Assembly: GCA_019751815.1 (NCBI GenBank)
Contig: JAIEMW010000001.1
Span: forward strand, 256,197 to 320,196
DNA: 64,000 nt
Source: Cyanobacteriota bacterium
GTDB taxonomy: Bacteria > Cyanobacteriota > Vampirovibrionia > Vampirovibrionales > Vampirovibrionaceae
Direction: 5' to 3'
Position 1 is the stretch's first letter; each line of letters begins with the position of its first letter. Under the pieces are notes generated by a model that ran no database searches, was not told the origin of the DNA, and saw only the letters and a program-made list of their open reading frames with translations. Made by a program: the position numbers and the translations under genes. Below, piece by piece: positions 10,048 to 19,520 of the stretch.

Positions 10048-11580
10048 ATGACAGCCCGTAGCTCATCGAGTGTCGTCTTAAATAAGGCTGATAGTGCGGT
10101 ATCGCGAAAAATTAATCGGGTCGAAAACTATATTAATGGTGCCTGGGTGTTTTCTGAAGGGACTGAATCGGTGCCTGTGATTAACCCTGCTAATGGAGAG
10201 CTATTGGCTGAGTGCCCTTTGGGGACAGAGGGAGATGTTAACCGCGCAGTAGAGGCCGCAAAAAAGGCTTATACGGGCTGGCGCGAAACCCCGGTGATTG
10301 ATCGGGTTCAGATATTATTTCGTCTCAAAACCTTGCTAGAAGCCCATGCCGATGAGCTTGCCCAATTAGTGACCCTAGAAAACGGGAAGACACTTTCAGA
10401 GGCACGTGGGGATGTTCGCCGTGGAATCCAGATGGTGGAAATGGCATGTGGGATGCCCTCTCTGCTGATGGGACAAAGTGCGGAAGACATCGCATCAGGT
10501 ATTGACTGTGAGGCGGTCCGCAGACCTCTGGGTGTTTTTGTGGCGATTACACCGTTTAACTTTCCTGCCATGGTCCCGTTCTGGTTCTGGCCTTTTGCCG
10601 TGGCCTCTGGCAACACGTTTGTCCTTAAGCCGAGTGAGCGCGTTCCCCTAACCCAAGTAAAAGTATTTGAGCTGATTGAACAGGCAGGAATGCCTGCCGG
10701 CGTTATTAATATGGTCCAAGGCGGTAAGGATGTGGTGAATACGCTTATCTCTCATCCTGATGTGAAAGGGATTTCCTTTGTGGGCTCCACCCCAGTGGCC
10801 AAACATGTCTATCAAACCGCGACGGGCTTGGGCAAACGCGTGCAAGCGTTGGGCGGGGCCAAAAACTTTATGGTGGTTTTGCCGGATGCCAAACTCGATC
10901 AAGCCGTTGGGGTTGTGACGGAATCCTGCACAGGATGTGCCGGTCAGCGCTGTCTGGCGGGTTCTGTGATTTTGGGTGTGGGCGATCAGACCTACAAGCA
11001 ACTGCGAGAAAAATTGAAATTCTCAACAGAAAATCTTGTCGTGGGTGAAGGGACTGAGGCCACTACTCAGGTGGGTCCCCTGATTTCTCAAGCGGCTCTA
11101 GAGCGCGTGAAGGGGCTTATCCAATCTGCTGCTGATGAAGGCGCTGAGATTTTGGTAGACGGCCGGCTTGCACTTGACGGGGTTGATCCGGCTGGGTACT
11201 ATCTCCGTCCAACTCTGATTACAGGCGTCACTCCAGAGATGCGTATTGCCCGAGAAGAGGTGTTTGGCCCCGTGATTTGTCTCGGCAAGACTGAGACCTT
11301 TGAAGAGGCCATTGCTTGGTTGAATCAATCACCTTATGCCAACACCACGTCACTGTTTACCTCTTCGGGTTCAGCTGCCCGCCAGTTTTCGTATCAAGTA
11401 GACCCCAGCATGATTGGGATTAATATTGGGGTTCCCGCGCCCATGGCGTTTTTCTCCTTTGGCGGCAGTAAAGATTCCTTCTTTGGGGATATTAAAGCCC
11501 ATGGTTCAGGCTCTGTGAATTTTTACACTGATACCAAGGTGACGGTGAAGCGCTGGTTCAAAGAATCCAGTATTTGGTAG
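10048..11580 (+). CDS. mmsA: CoA-acylating (methyl)malonate-semialdehyde dehydrogenase
   Basis: ALDH-superfamily enzyme of 510 residues that turns malonate or methylmalonate semialdehyde plus CoA and NAD into acetyl- or propionyl-CoA and CO2. The nucleophilic Cys lies in GCAGQRCLAGSVIL. The position taken by the general-base Glu in ordinary ALDHs is replaced in ALGGAKNFMVVLPDA, the mark of the CoA-dependent MMSDH branch; FFGDIKAHGSGSVNFYTDTK is also typical. TAGGAG precedes the ATG at 10048. As first gene of an operon with hydantoinase, ureidopropionase, aminotransferase and PreTA, it is the last step of reductive uracil/thymine breakdown. Confidence 0.9.
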   Translation: MTARSSSSVVLNKADSAVSRKINRVENYINGAWVFSEGTESVPVINPANGELLAECPLGTEGDVNRAVEAAKKAYTGWRETPVIDRVQILFRLKTLLEAHADELAQLVTLENGKTLSEARGDVRRGIQMVEMACGMPSLLMGQSAEDIASGIDCEAVRRPLGVFVAITPFNFPAMVPFWFWPFAVASGNTFVLKPSERVPLTQVKVFELIEQAGMPAGVINMVQGGKDVVNTLISHPDVKGISFVGSTPVAKHVYQTATGLGKRVQALGGAKNFMVVLPDAKLDQAVGVVTESCTGCAGQRCLAGSVILGVGDQTYKQLREKLKFSTENLVVGEGTEATTQVGPLISQAALERVKGLIQSAADEGAEILVDGRLALDGVDPAGYYLRPTLITGVTPEMRIAREEVFGPVICLGKTETFEEAIAWLNQSPYANTTSLFTSSGSAARQFSYQVDPSMIGINIGVPAPMAFFSFGGSKDSFFGDIKAHGSGSVNFYTDTKVTVKRWFKESSIW

Positions 11581-11617
11581 CGCCCAAGTCGTAAATCAGT
11601 GATTTTGGAGGTAAGGA

Positions 11618-13087
11618 ATGCGTTCCAGTTCCAATAACAAGTTAATTCGAGGCGGCACCGTGGTGACCGCCAGTGAAACGACCCAGGCTGATATCTGGGT
11701 CCAGGGTGAAAGCATTGTTGCTATTGGCAATAATTTGACCTCGCTCTTTGAATCACAGGCTCCTGATGGGCTGGTGATGGATGCAGAAGGTTGTTACGTC
11801 TTTCCCGGAGGAATTGACCCGCATACCCATATGGAATTGCCTTTTATGGGGACCTATGCCAGTGATGACTTTGAAACAGGGACACGCGCTGGTTTATACG
11901 GTGGTACAACCACCATTATTGACTTTGCGATTCAGACGCAGGGGAAATCCTTACGCGATGCGCTCGAAACCTGGTACGCCAAAGCGGCTGGGAAAGCATT
12001 AGGCGATTATGCTTTTCACGTTGGTGTCACTGATTTTAATCCAGAGACTCGGGCTGAAATCAAAGATATTATTCAAAAAGACGGGATCTCCTCCTTCAAA
12101 GTGTTCATGGCCTATAAAGGGGCCTTGATGGTGGATGACCGCCAGATTCTCCAGTTGATGGATGAGGCGGGTCAATACGGTGGGGCAGTCATTGCTCACT
12201 GTGAAAACGGAGACATGATTGACGAGAGAGTACAAAAATACAGGTCTCAAGGAAAAACGGAACCGAAGTATCACGCATTGGCACACCCAGAAATCGCTGA
12301 AGCAGAGGCTTCAGGCCGCTTTATCGATCTGGCGTATCAGGGCGGACACCCTTGCTATATTGTGCATCTCACCTGTGAAGGGGCTCTCAACCGGGTCCGA
12401 GAAGCGAGCAGACGGAACCAGACTGTGTTTACGGAAACATGTATTCAGTATTTGCTCCTGGATGATACTTTGTACGAGCGACCCGGCTTTGAAGGGGCTC
12501 AGTGGGTCTTTAGCCCCCCACTACGGAAACCAAAAGATCAGGCAGCACTCTGGGCAGGAATTGATCAGGGCCTGATTCATACAGTGGCAACGGATCATTG
12601 CCCGTTTTGTCTGGAGCAAAAGCGGATGGGTGAAAAGGATTTCTCGAAAATCCCCAACGGAGCGCCTGGAATTGAGCACCGGATGGAGCTTTTGTATTCT
12701 GAAGGGGTGAGAACGGGCAAAATCTCCCTTAATCAGTTTGTGGCGTTAACTTCGACTCAGGCGGCCAAGTTGTTTGGACTACTGCCCAAAAAGGGAACCC
12801 TTTCTGTGGGAGCTGATGCGGATATTGTGATTTTTGATCCTACTGAGAAGCATACGATTTCTGCCAAAACGCATCACCATCAGTGTGATTATTCTGCCTA
12901 TGAGGGCTGGCAACTGACGGGCAAAACCCGAACAGTTCTATTGCGTGGACACATTGCAGTAGATAGGGGTGAATGCTTTTTAGAACCTGGATACGGGAAA
13001 TATTTGCCCCGTGCCGCATTTCACTCTACGGATTTTCCTAGTCAGAAATTTGCTGAAAAGCCACTCATGGCTGGCGCAAATCGGTAA
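11618..13087 (+). CDS. hydA: dihydropyrimidinase / D-hydantoinase
   Basis: Amidohydrolase-superfamily enzyme (489 residues) that opens dihydrouracil to N-carbamoyl-beta-alanine. The binuclear metal site is visible: DPHTHME near residue 68, the carbamylated Lys in SSFKVFMAYKG near 160, IAHCEN near 192, IVHLTCEG near 248 and the Asp in VATDHCPF near 325. GGAGGTAAG stands just before the ATG. The C-terminal loop is typical of dihydropyrimidinases. It lies 37 bp downstream of mmsA and 48 bp upstream of the beta-ureidopropionase gene that takes its product. Hydantoin or phenylhydantoin activity is possible as a side reaction. Confidence 0.92.
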   Translation: MRSSSNNKLIRGGTVVTASETTQADIWVQGESIVAIGNNLTSLFESQAPDGLVMDAEGCYVFPGGIDPHTHMELPFMGTYASDDFETGTRAGLYGGTTTIIDFAIQTQGKSLRDALETWYAKAAGKALGDYAFHVGVTDFNPETRAEIKDIIQKDGISSFKVFMAYKGALMVDDRQILQLMDEAGQYGGAVIAHCENGDMIDERVQKYRSQGKTEPKYHALAHPEIAEAEASGRFIDLAYQGGHPCYIVHLTCEGALNRVREASRRNQTVFTETCIQYLLLDDTLYERPGFEGAQWVFSPPLRKPKDQAALWAGIDQGLIHTVATDHCPFCLEQKRMGEKDFSKIPNGAPGIEHRMELLYSEGVRTGKISLNQFVALTSTQAAKLFGLLPKKGTLSVGADADIVIFDPTEKHTISAKTHHHQCDYSAYEGWQLTGKTRTVLLRGHIAVDRGECFLEPGYGKYLPRAAFHSTDFPSQKFAEKPLMAGANR

Positions 13088-13135
13088 ATTATTCTAAAAA
13101 TTTAGGTGTTTGAGTGTGTAAGGAGTGTCACTGAA

Positions 13136-14023
13136 ATGACGAACAACAATTCAGAGAATAAGCGCAAGGTGAGAGTGGGCCTAATACAAATGGCGAATAA
13201 AGCCCCGACAGAGGCCTCTTGCGAAGAGCACCGCAAGGCGATGATTGAAGCACATATTCCCCTGATTGAAAAAGCCGGTCAACAGGGGGTGCAAATGCTC
13301 TGTTTTCAGGAAGTATTTACGGGCCCCTATTTTTGCCCGTCCCAAGAGACTAAGTGGTACGGCTTGGCAGAGGCCATTCCGGACGGTCCAACCACAAAAA
13401 TGATGCAAGAGTATGCCAAAAAATACCAAATGGTGATAGTTGTCCCCATTTACGAAGAGGAAATGACGGGTGTTTACTATAATACGGCTGCTGTGATTGA
13501 TGCAGACGGCACGTATTTAGGGAAGTACCGGAAAAACCATATCCCACAAGTCAAAGGCTTCTGGGAGAAGTTCTTCTTCAAGCCGGGTAATCTAGGCTAT
13601 CCCGTGTTCAAAACACGATACGGTAATGTCGGGGTGTATATCTGTTATGACCGCCATTTCCCAGACGGGGCAAGGTGTTTGGGTTTGAACGGGGCTGAAA
13701 TTGTGTTTAATCCTTCAGCAACGGTGGCTGGGCTTTCTGAATATCTCTGGCGAGTGGAGCAACCCGCGCATGCAGTGGCTAATGGATATTATGTAGCAGC
13801 GATTAACCGAGTGGGAAGTGAAGCCCCTTGGAATATAGGCGAGTTTTACGGCCAATCGTATATCGTGAATCCTCGCGGTGAGATTATTGCCCAAGCCTCT
13901 CGAGACAAAGATGAACTTCTGATGGCGGATCTCGATTTCGACATGATTAAAGAAGTCCGTGACCTCTGGCAGTTCTATCGAGACCGGCGGCCAGAAACCT
14001 ATAAAGAGCTTGTTTCACTCTAA
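13136..14023 (+). CDS. beta-ureidopropionase (N-carbamoyl-beta-alanine amidohydrolase)
   Basis: Carbon-nitrogen hydrolase (nitrilase superfamily) of 295 residues with the Glu-Lys-Cys triad in CFQEVFTGPYF, KYRKNHIPQ and VYICYDRHFPDGAR. The extended GFWEKFFFKPGN segment after the catalytic Lys is characteristic of beta-ureidopropionases. It splits N-carbamoyl-beta-alanine to beta-alanine, ammonia and CO2. AAGGAG lies before the ATG at 13136, which I prefer to the further ATG at 13106. Its place between hydantoinase and aminotransferase genes matches the reaction order. Confidence 0.9.
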   Translation: MTNNNSENKRKVRVGLIQMANKAPTEASCEEHRKAMIEAHIPLIEKAGQQGVQMLCFQEVFTGPYFCPSQETKWYGLAEAIPDGPTTKMMQEYAKKYQMVIVVPIYEEEMTGVYYNTAAVIDADGTYLGKYRKNHIPQVKGFWEKFFFKPGNLGYPVFKTRYGNVGVYICYDRHFPDGARCLGLNGAEIVFNPSATVAGLSEYLWRVEQPAHAVANGYYVAAINRVGSEAPWNIGEFYGQSYIVNPRGEIIAQASRDKDELLMADLDFDMIKEVRDLWQFYRDRRPETYKELVSL

Positions 14024-14071
14024 ATTTTTGTATTTTGTGTCTGACTATATTGGGTTTGAAAGGAAAAATCT

Positions 14072-15418
14072 GTGCCTACGAAAGTCCTTTCGGGGGATCT
14101 GACAGAAGATCTAACAACCGATGAGATTCTCTCGCTGAGAAAGCAATACCTCTTGCCAACCGCTGTGCACTACTATCAAAAGCCATTGGAGTTGGTTCGT
14201 GCAAAAGGGAACTACGTGTATGACGAAACAGGACGGGAGTACCTCGACTGTATTGGTGGTATTGTCTGTAATTCGGCAGGGCATAATCACCCCGTTATCC
14301 AAGCGCGAATGAAAGCGATGATTGAGTCCGATGAAATCCAGCATGTGACTACACTTTATCTCAATCAACACATCGTGAAACTGGCAGAAAAGCTAGCCAG
14401 TCTTGCCCCAGAGGGGGTGAACCGTTGTGCCTTTACCAACTCTGGCTCCGAGGCCAATGAACTTGCCTTTATGGCAGCACGCCATGCCACCGGAGAAACA
14501 ACCATTGTTAACTTGCGGCATAGTTACCACGGAGGGACCTCGGCTGCGTTGGCTGCGTGTGGGCATCATACTTGGCGATTTCGTTCTCAACCTGTTGCTC
14601 AAGTGACTTCTGCAATGGAGCCCAATTGTTACCGCTGTCCATTTGGACAAAAACCAGAGAGTTGTCATCTGGAATGTGCGGATAACGTCGAAACCACCAT
14701 ACAAACAACCACACACGGTAAAATTGCCGCCTTTATTGCAGAACCCGTGATGGGAGTGGGTGGTTTTATCGCCCCGCCTAAGGAGTATTTCCACCGGGTG
14801 GCGGCCATTGTCCACAATTACGGCGGTAAATACATCAGTGATGAGGTCCAAACAGGTGCGGGTCGCTGCGGCGGGGCGTATCTTCTCACCAAAGAACTGG
14901 AAATCCCTGCAGATGTGATCACGATGGCCAAAGGTTTTGGCAATGGTGCCGCCATTGGCGCGGTTGTGATGCGAGATGATGTGGCAGATCCACTGGCAGG
15001 AAAACTCTATTTTAATACCTTTGCTGGTGACCCATTCCAAAGCATGCAAGCTCTCACTACAATGGAGATTATCGAAGAGGAACGATTGATTGAAAACGCC
15101 CGGGATATGGGTGATTACCTTCGTCAAGGCCTCTTGGCACTTCAATCTCGCTTTGAACTAATTGGTGATGTCCGCGGCAGAGGGCTTTTGATGGGTGTTG
15201 AGCTTGTCAGTGACCGAAAGACAAAAGCTTATGCTTCCGCTGAAACCAACCGGGTGATGGAAATTTGCCGGGATAAGGGTGTGCTTATTGGAAAAGGCGG
15301 TCTGTTCGGTAATGTATTAAGGCTGGCACCCGCACTGTCAATTAATCGAGAACAAATTGATCATTTGCTTCAGGCACTTGAAGCGGCTTTCCTTGCCTTG
15401 CAAAAGGAGACGATGTGA
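14072..15418 (+). CDS. class III aminotransferase, probably beta-alanine transaminase
   Basis: PLP-dependent fold-type I aminotransferase of 448 residues. The PLP Lys is in ITMAKGFGNGAAIG near residue 290, with the SDEVQTGAGRCG block before it and SGSEANELA near 127. The sequence resembles the AGXT2 (alanine-glyoxylate / beta-alanine-pyruvate) branch more than GABA transaminase, notably in NCYRCPFGQ. The likely job is beta-alanine to malonate semialdehyde, feeding MmsA. It starts at a GTG after GAAAGG. Its stop overlaps the next start by one base (TGATG), so translation is coupled to preT. Confidence 0.85.
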   Translation: MPTKVLSGDLTEDLTTDEILSLRKQYLLPTAVHYYQKPLELVRAKGNYVYDETGREYLDCIGGIVCNSAGHNHPVIQARMKAMIESDEIQHVTTLYLNQHIVKLAEKLASLAPEGVNRCAFTNSGSEANELAFMAARHATGETTIVNLRHSYHGGTSAALAACGHHTWRFRSQPVAQVTSAMEPNCYRCPFGQKPESCHLECADNVETTIQTTTHGKIAAFIAEPVMGVGGFIAPPKEYFHRVAAIVHNYGGKYISDEVQTGAGRCGGAYLLTKELEIPADVITMAKGFGNGAAIGAVVMRDDVADPLAGKLYFNTFAGDPFQSMQALTTMEIIEEERLIENARDMGDYLRQGLLALQSRFELIGDVRGRGLLMGVELVSDRKTKAYASAETNRVMEICRDKGVLIGKGGLFGNVLRLAPALSINREQIDHLLQALEAAFLALQKETM

Positions 15419-16827
15419 TGAGTGTTGTACCAGAAACCACTCAAACAGAGGTAATATTCCCTAAGATCAAACCCCCACTTCATCAAAACCAAGCCGTGAT
15501 TGAAGCCTCCCGCTGCCTTTTCTGTCACGATGCACCCTGTATTCAAGCCTGTCCCACATCGATTGATATCCCGATGTTTATCCGTCAAATTATGACCCAC
15601 AACACTGCGGGTGCGGCCAAAACCATCTTCACACAGAACATCATGGGACGTGCATGTGCCTATGTATGCCCCACAGAAGTGCTGTGTGAAGGGGCTTGTG
15701 TCTATAACGACTTGAATGAAAAGCCGATTGATATCGGGAGACTCCAAGGGTTTGCAACTGATGCGGCTATTGCCAACAATTGGCAGTTTTTTGAGGCGAA
15801 TGACCAGACGGAAACCCCACTGAATAAAAAAGTAGCCATTATTGGAGGCGGTCCCTCAGGACTGGCGTGTGCCCATGAGCTCACTCGTCTTGGCGTGAAG
15901 GCCGTGGTGTTTGAGGCGAGTGAGCATGCAGGCGGTCTTAATACTTATGGGGTGGCTCCTTATAAATACGGCAATAACGATTCCATCGCAGAGGTGGCGT
16001 ATCTGCAACAGATCGGCTTTGAAATACAGACACACACCCGAGTCATTTCTCAAGACTCCCCTCAGGATAAGTCATTTTCAGGAAAAACAATTTCGATCGA
16101 AGCGCTGGATGCAGAATATGACGCGATTTTTATTGGGGCTGGACTTGGAAAATCTAAAAGGCTGGGTCTTCCGGGTGAACATTTCCAAAATATTCATGGG
16201 GCTGCGGAATTTATTTACACGGTGAGAAAACTAGGACCAGCCAATGTTTCGATTGGACAGAAAGTCTTGGTGATTGGTGCCGGTAATACAGCCATTGATG
16301 CTTCGGTGCAATCGGCCAAACTGGGTGCAGAAGTGATGCTGGTCTACCGACGAACGCAGCAAGATCAAAGCGCCTATTATTTTGAAGTTGAGCTGGCAAG
16401 GCTGAACGGCGTCCAGTTTAAATATCAGGCTTCTCCTGTGGAAGTTTTGGGCACATCAGAGGGTCTTGTTTCAGGCGTACGCTTTGTCAAAAACCAATTG
16501 GGAGCACCAGATTCTTTGGGCAAGCAAAGTATGGAGCCTGTCGCTGGCAGTGAGTTTGATCTGCCGTGCGACACCGTGATTTTTGCTACGGGGCAGGAAA
16601 AACTCGTTGAGTTTTACCGCAATATTGCTCATTTGGAACTTGAGAACGGAAAAATTAAAGTGAATGACTGCTATCAGACCCATAACCCCAAGTATTTTGC
16701 TGGGGGAGATTGTGTTAACGGAGGAAAAGAAGTGGTGAATGCTGTGGCGCACGGTCGGGATGCTGCTCGTGGGATTGCCCAGTATTTGAAATCAAGTATT
16801 TCAGCAAGGACGGTGAGTCATGTCTAA
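15418..16827 (+). CDS. preT: NAD-dependent dihydropyrimidine dehydrogenase subunit PreT
   Basis: Flavoprotein of 469 residues. The N-terminal half carries Fe-S ligands, CLFCHDAPCIQACPTSIDIP and CAYVCPTEVLCEGACVY, the glutamate-synthase small-subunit pattern. It is followed by an FAD-binding loop (IIGGGPSGLACAHEL) and an NAD-binding loop (VIGAGNTAIDASVQ). PreT passes electrons between NAD(H) and the FMN subunit PreA to reduce uracil or thymine, or in reverse. I take the ATG at 15418, preceded by AAGGAG; a GTG sits three bases earlier. The preA start lies inside its last codons, so the two subunits are translationally coupled. Confidence 0.9.
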   Translation: MSVVPETTQTEVIFPKIKPPLHQNQAVIEASRCLFCHDAPCIQACPTSIDIPMFIRQIMTHNTAGAAKTIFTQNIMGRACAYVCPTEVLCEGACVYNDLNEKPIDIGRLQGFATDAAIANNWQFFEANDQTETPLNKKVAIIGGGPSGLACAHELTRLGVKAVVFEASEHAGGLNTYGVAPYKYGNNDSIAEVAYLQQIGFEIQTHTRVISQDSPQDKSFSGKTISIEALDAEYDAIFIGAGLGKSKRLGLPGEHFQNIHGAAEFIYTVRKLGPANVSIGQKVLVIGAGNTAIDASVQSAKLGAEVMLVYRRTQQDQSAYYFEVELARLNGVQFKYQASPVEVLGTSEGLVSGVRFVKNQLGAPDSLGKQSMEPVAGSEFDLPCDTVIFATGQEKLVEFYRNIAHLELENGKIKVNDCYQTHNPKYFAGGDCVNGGKEVVNAVAHGRDAARGIAQYLKSSISARTVSHV

Positions 16828-18109
16828 ATCGGTTTCTTCAAAAAATCAGGCTTCTCAGAGTCTGCAAACCAATTTTGCCGGCATCGAAGCCCCAAATCCT
16901 TTCTGGTTAGCGTCTGCACCGCCCACCAACACGGGGTATCAGGTGGCCAATGCCTTTCGTGCGGGTTGGGGTGGAGCCGTCTGGAAGACTCTTGGACGTC
17001 CCATTGTCAATGTGTCGAGCCGCTACAGTGCGGTAAGCTACAAAAATAACCGGATGATGGGGCTGAATAACATTGAGTTGATTACAGATCGGCCTTTGGA
17101 TGTCAATTTGGCTGAGATGAAAGCCGTGAAGGCCGAGTTTCCTCACCACGCCTTGATTGCCTCTTTGATGTTTGAGACAGAAGCCGAATGGCATGACTGC
17201 ATTCGCCGCTGTGAAGACATTGGTGTCGACGGGTTTGAACTCAACTTTGGCTGCCCTCACGGCATGTGTGAGCGCGGCATGGGTTCTGCCGTGGGCCAAA
17301 ATCCGGATGTGGCTGAAAAAATTACGGGTTGGGCCAAAGCGGTTGCCACCAAACCGGTGATTGTCAAACTGACGCCGAACATTACGGATATTCGAGTTGC
17401 TGGACTGGCGGCCCAACGCGGAGGCGCCGATGCGGTTTCTCTCATCAATACGATTAATTCGGTCACAGGGATTAACTTAGATACCTGGGAGCCTAACCCC
17501 TCGGTGAATGGTTACTCCACTCATGGTGGCTATTGTGGTCCTGCGGTCAAGCCAATCGCCCTCAATATGGTGGCAGAATTGGCAAAAGATCCTGCATTTA
17601 AGATACCTATTAGCGGCATTGGTGGGATTGAAACCTGGCAAGATGCGGCAGAATTCTTTCTGATGGGGGCCTCTTCTGTCCAAGTCTGTACGGCAGTAAT
17701 GCATTACGGGTTTCGTATCGTGGAAGAAATGATCTCGGGCCTAGAGAGTTATTTGGATCAACATCAGCTCTCTCATTATTCAGCCCTGACTGGACAAGCT
17801 GTCCAGCGATTTACGCAGTGGCAAAATCTGGATCTCAATCACAAAGTGATTGCACACATTAACCCAGAGACCTGTATTGGTTGTCAGGTTTGTTACAGTG
17901 CCTGTGAGGACGGGGCACACCAGTCTATAGCATTACTAGCAAATTCGCGGGTGCCTCAGATTAAAGAAGAGTCCTGTGTGGGCTGTAATCTCTGCAGTTT
18001 GGTCTGTCCCGTGGATGATTGCATTACGATGGTGCCGATTGAACGGGGGCTGGAGAAAGTCACCTGGCTCGATCATCCGGCGAACCCTCATAGAAAAGTC
18101 ATGGTCTAG
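16820..18109 (+). CDS. preA: dihydropyrimidine dehydrogenase subunit PreA
   Basis: Catalytic subunit, 429 residues: an FMN-binding dihydroorotate-dehydrogenase-like barrel (NFGCPHGMCERGMGSAVGQ, VKLTPNITDI, PISGIGGIETWQDA, VQVCTAVMHYG), then a C-terminal ferredoxin part with two 4Fe-4S motifs, CIGCQVCYSACEDGA and CVGCNLCSLVCPVDDC. The Cys in the MCERG loop corresponds to the proton donor in the mammalian enzyme. It overlaps the end of preT by eight bases and closes the operon. Together with PreT it performs the first step of reductive pyrimidine catabolism. Confidence 0.92.
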   Translation: MSKSVSSKNQASQSLQTNFAGIEAPNPFWLASAPPTNTGYQVANAFRAGWGGAVWKTLGRPIVNVSSRYSAVSYKNNRMMGLNNIELITDRPLDVNLAEMKAVKAEFPHHALIASLMFETEAEWHDCIRRCEDIGVDGFELNFGCPHGMCERGMGSAVGQNPDVAEKITGWAKAVATKPVIVKLTPNITDIRVAGLAAQRGGADAVSLINTINSVTGINLDTWEPNPSVNGYSTHGGYCGPAVKPIALNMVAELAKDPAFKIPISGIGGIETWQDAAEFFLMGASSVQVCTAVMHYGFRIVEEMISGLESYLDQHQLSHYSALTGQAVQRFTQWQNLDLNHKVIAHINPETCIGCQVCYSACEDGAHQSIALLANSRVPQIKEESCVGCNLCSLVCPVDDCITMVPIERGLEKVTWLDHPANPHRKVMV

Positions 18110-18156
18110 AGCGCGCTCGACTAGAAAAGTCTTTACTCATAAACGATTCTCGCCAA

Positions 18157-18183
18157 AACGCCCTCGCTGTATGCAAGGGCGTT
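18157..18183 (+). terminator. hairpin after preA, possible terminator
   Basis: AACGCCCT and AGGGCGTT form a perfect eight-base stem with an 11-base loop, about 50 bp after preA. There is no run of T after the stem, so intrinsic termination is uncertain; it may end the pyrimidine operon or only stabilise the mRNA end. Confidence 0.4.
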
Positions 18184-18239
18184 GGAATGTTCAATTTAAG
18201 AGATTGGTTTTAAATAAGATGATTTCTGAGCATGAACGA

Positions 18240-18617
18240 CTAGGCAATGGCGTTGAGGTTCATTCCTGCCAGAGCAGGAGGCATGCCAAAACCCGGAGGA
18301 ACCATCATGGGCGGGAAATTACCCCCGGCGGCAGGTGCCATGTTGATGCCCGGTGGAAAACCCGGAGGTGGGAATCCTGCTGGAGGAAATCCTGCTGGAG
18401 CAAATCCCTGGGGTATAAATCCAGGCTGCGGGGCCTGAGTGAAATTGGGAGGCGCAAAATTCACTGGGGGAGGAGGCGCACTGAACGCAGCGGGGTTAAA
18501 CCCCTGATTGAAATTGGGGGGTAAGTTAAAATTGGGAGGCAGATTGAAAGATTGATTACCGCCCATCGGATTAAACGGGGGAAACGGCGCAGTAGCCGGG
18601 TTAAAGTTCATCGCCAT
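18240..18617 (-). CDS. low-complexity Pro/Phe/Asn/Gly-rich protein
   Basis: A 125-residue protein made almost only of Pro, Phe, Asn, Gly and Ala. It contains near-repeats of NLPPNF in the first third and of PxGF (PPAGFPPPGFPPG) in the last third, with no Cys, almost no charge and no transmembrane helix. It is likely a real gene: TTAGGAGAA stands about nine bases before the ATG and the frame stays open despite repetitive DNA. There is no recognised family. The composition resembles sticker-type disordered proteins or Pro-rich surface proteins, but no signal peptide is visible, so a cytoplasmic or unconventional location must be assumed. It stands alone between the pyrimidine operon and the metalloprotease gene. 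Confidence 0.6.
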   Translation of the reverse strand: MAMNFNPATAPFPPFNPMGGNQSFNLPPNFNLPPNFNQGFNPAAFSAPPPPVNFAPPNFTQAPQPGFIPQGFAPAGFPPAGFPPPGFPPGINMAPAAGGNFPPMMVPPGFGMPPALAGMNLNAIA

Positions 18618-18845
18618 AGGGGGGGATTTCTCCTAACTTGAACACGATATAAAGGGTAGAGAGCAAGTGGATACGGCACTGAAACAGGGCCTTTAAAAGC
18701 CAATCATGCCATAAGCTCTTAATTTAAGCTTGTCATTTTAGCTCGCCAATTCTACCAAGTCTCGTGCAGCAAAAAAGTTGCGGGAGAAAGCCGACATATG
18801 AGCCGAGTCGATACATTTATTAACGTGGGAAACTGAGGCGTTCAA

Positions 18846-19520
18846 TTACTGTGAGGCTAAACGCCCAGATTGGGTCTCACCACGGGCAACATGGGGCGTC
18901 CCGTCAAAGCCAGGAGAGGTTTCTGGGAGACCTTGATAGCCAGGGTTCCCACGGACCAACTGCCCCAGAGAGCCTCTTTTATATTCTGATTCAATACGGT
19001 TGAGCCTATCCACCAGGGCATATTGGCTGGTGGGAATTCTACCCAGTGCAGGATTTCGTTGTTTCATCAGCTGCCAGATAATGGCTTCTTGGGTCCAACC
19101 CGTAATTTCTTCTTGCACGGAGTTGTCTGGGTCATTGTGTAAAACTTCATGAGCGATAATGGCCGCCAGCGCTTCTTTGGGAGCGTTTTTATGTTTTATG
19201 TTGATAAAAATCACATGCTGCCCGTCTGGACTCAGCCAGCTGAGGGCATCGTAGTTTTTTAGGGCTCGGTTAAATTCGTTCAGGTTTTTGAAAAAGACAC
19301 GCACTGGGGTGCCGGTAATTTCTTTGAGTGAGCCTTCAGCAGGGGTGTCGACGAGTTCATAGAGAGCATCCAAAATGGCCTGATCGCGCGTGCTGCTGAT
19401 AAAAGCAGACAGAGGGTACTTGTTGTTTTGTGAATAGGCAGGGCCAAGGCTACTCAAACTAGAGAGTGCCAATACAAGGACCGTAAAAACAGTGGCGAAA
19501 CGAAAACAAGAATTTTTCAC
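18846..19520 (-). CDS. secreted HExxH zinc metallopeptidase-like protein
   Basis: About 224 residues from a GTG at 19520 that has AGGAG ten bases upstream; this start gives a clean signal peptide (KNSCFRF followed by a hydrophobic stretch, cut near AYS). A longer ATG form from 19586 would bury the signal. The mature part holds AAIIAHEVLHNDPDNS, a HExxH zinc motif, followed by TGWTQEAIIW, whose Glu could be a third ligand. The rest matches no family I can name. The role may be proteolysis in the periplasm or cell wall; it may also be a protease-like protein with another job. It is monocistronic as far as visible. Confidence 0.6.
   Translation of the reverse strand: MKNSCFRFATVFTVLVLALSSLSSLGPAYSQNNKYPLSAFISSTRDQAILDALYELVDTPAEGSLKEITGTPVRVFFKNLNEFNRALKNYDALSWLSPDGQHVIFINIKHKNAPKEALAAIIAHEVLHNDPDNSVQEEITGWTQEAIIWQLMKQRNPALGRIPTSQYALVDRLNRIESEYKRGSLGQLVRGNPGYQGLPETSPGFDGTPHVARGETQSGRLASQ

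Noticed and set aside
9854..10051. 65-codon frame before mmsA as a small membrane protein
   Set aside because: No ribosome site and it runs into the mmsA start; composition looks accidental despite hydrophobic stretches.
14393..15145. 250-codon minus-strand frame opposite the aminotransferase gene
   Set aside because: It lies wholly antisense to a strongly conserved gene and its product has no recognisable domain.
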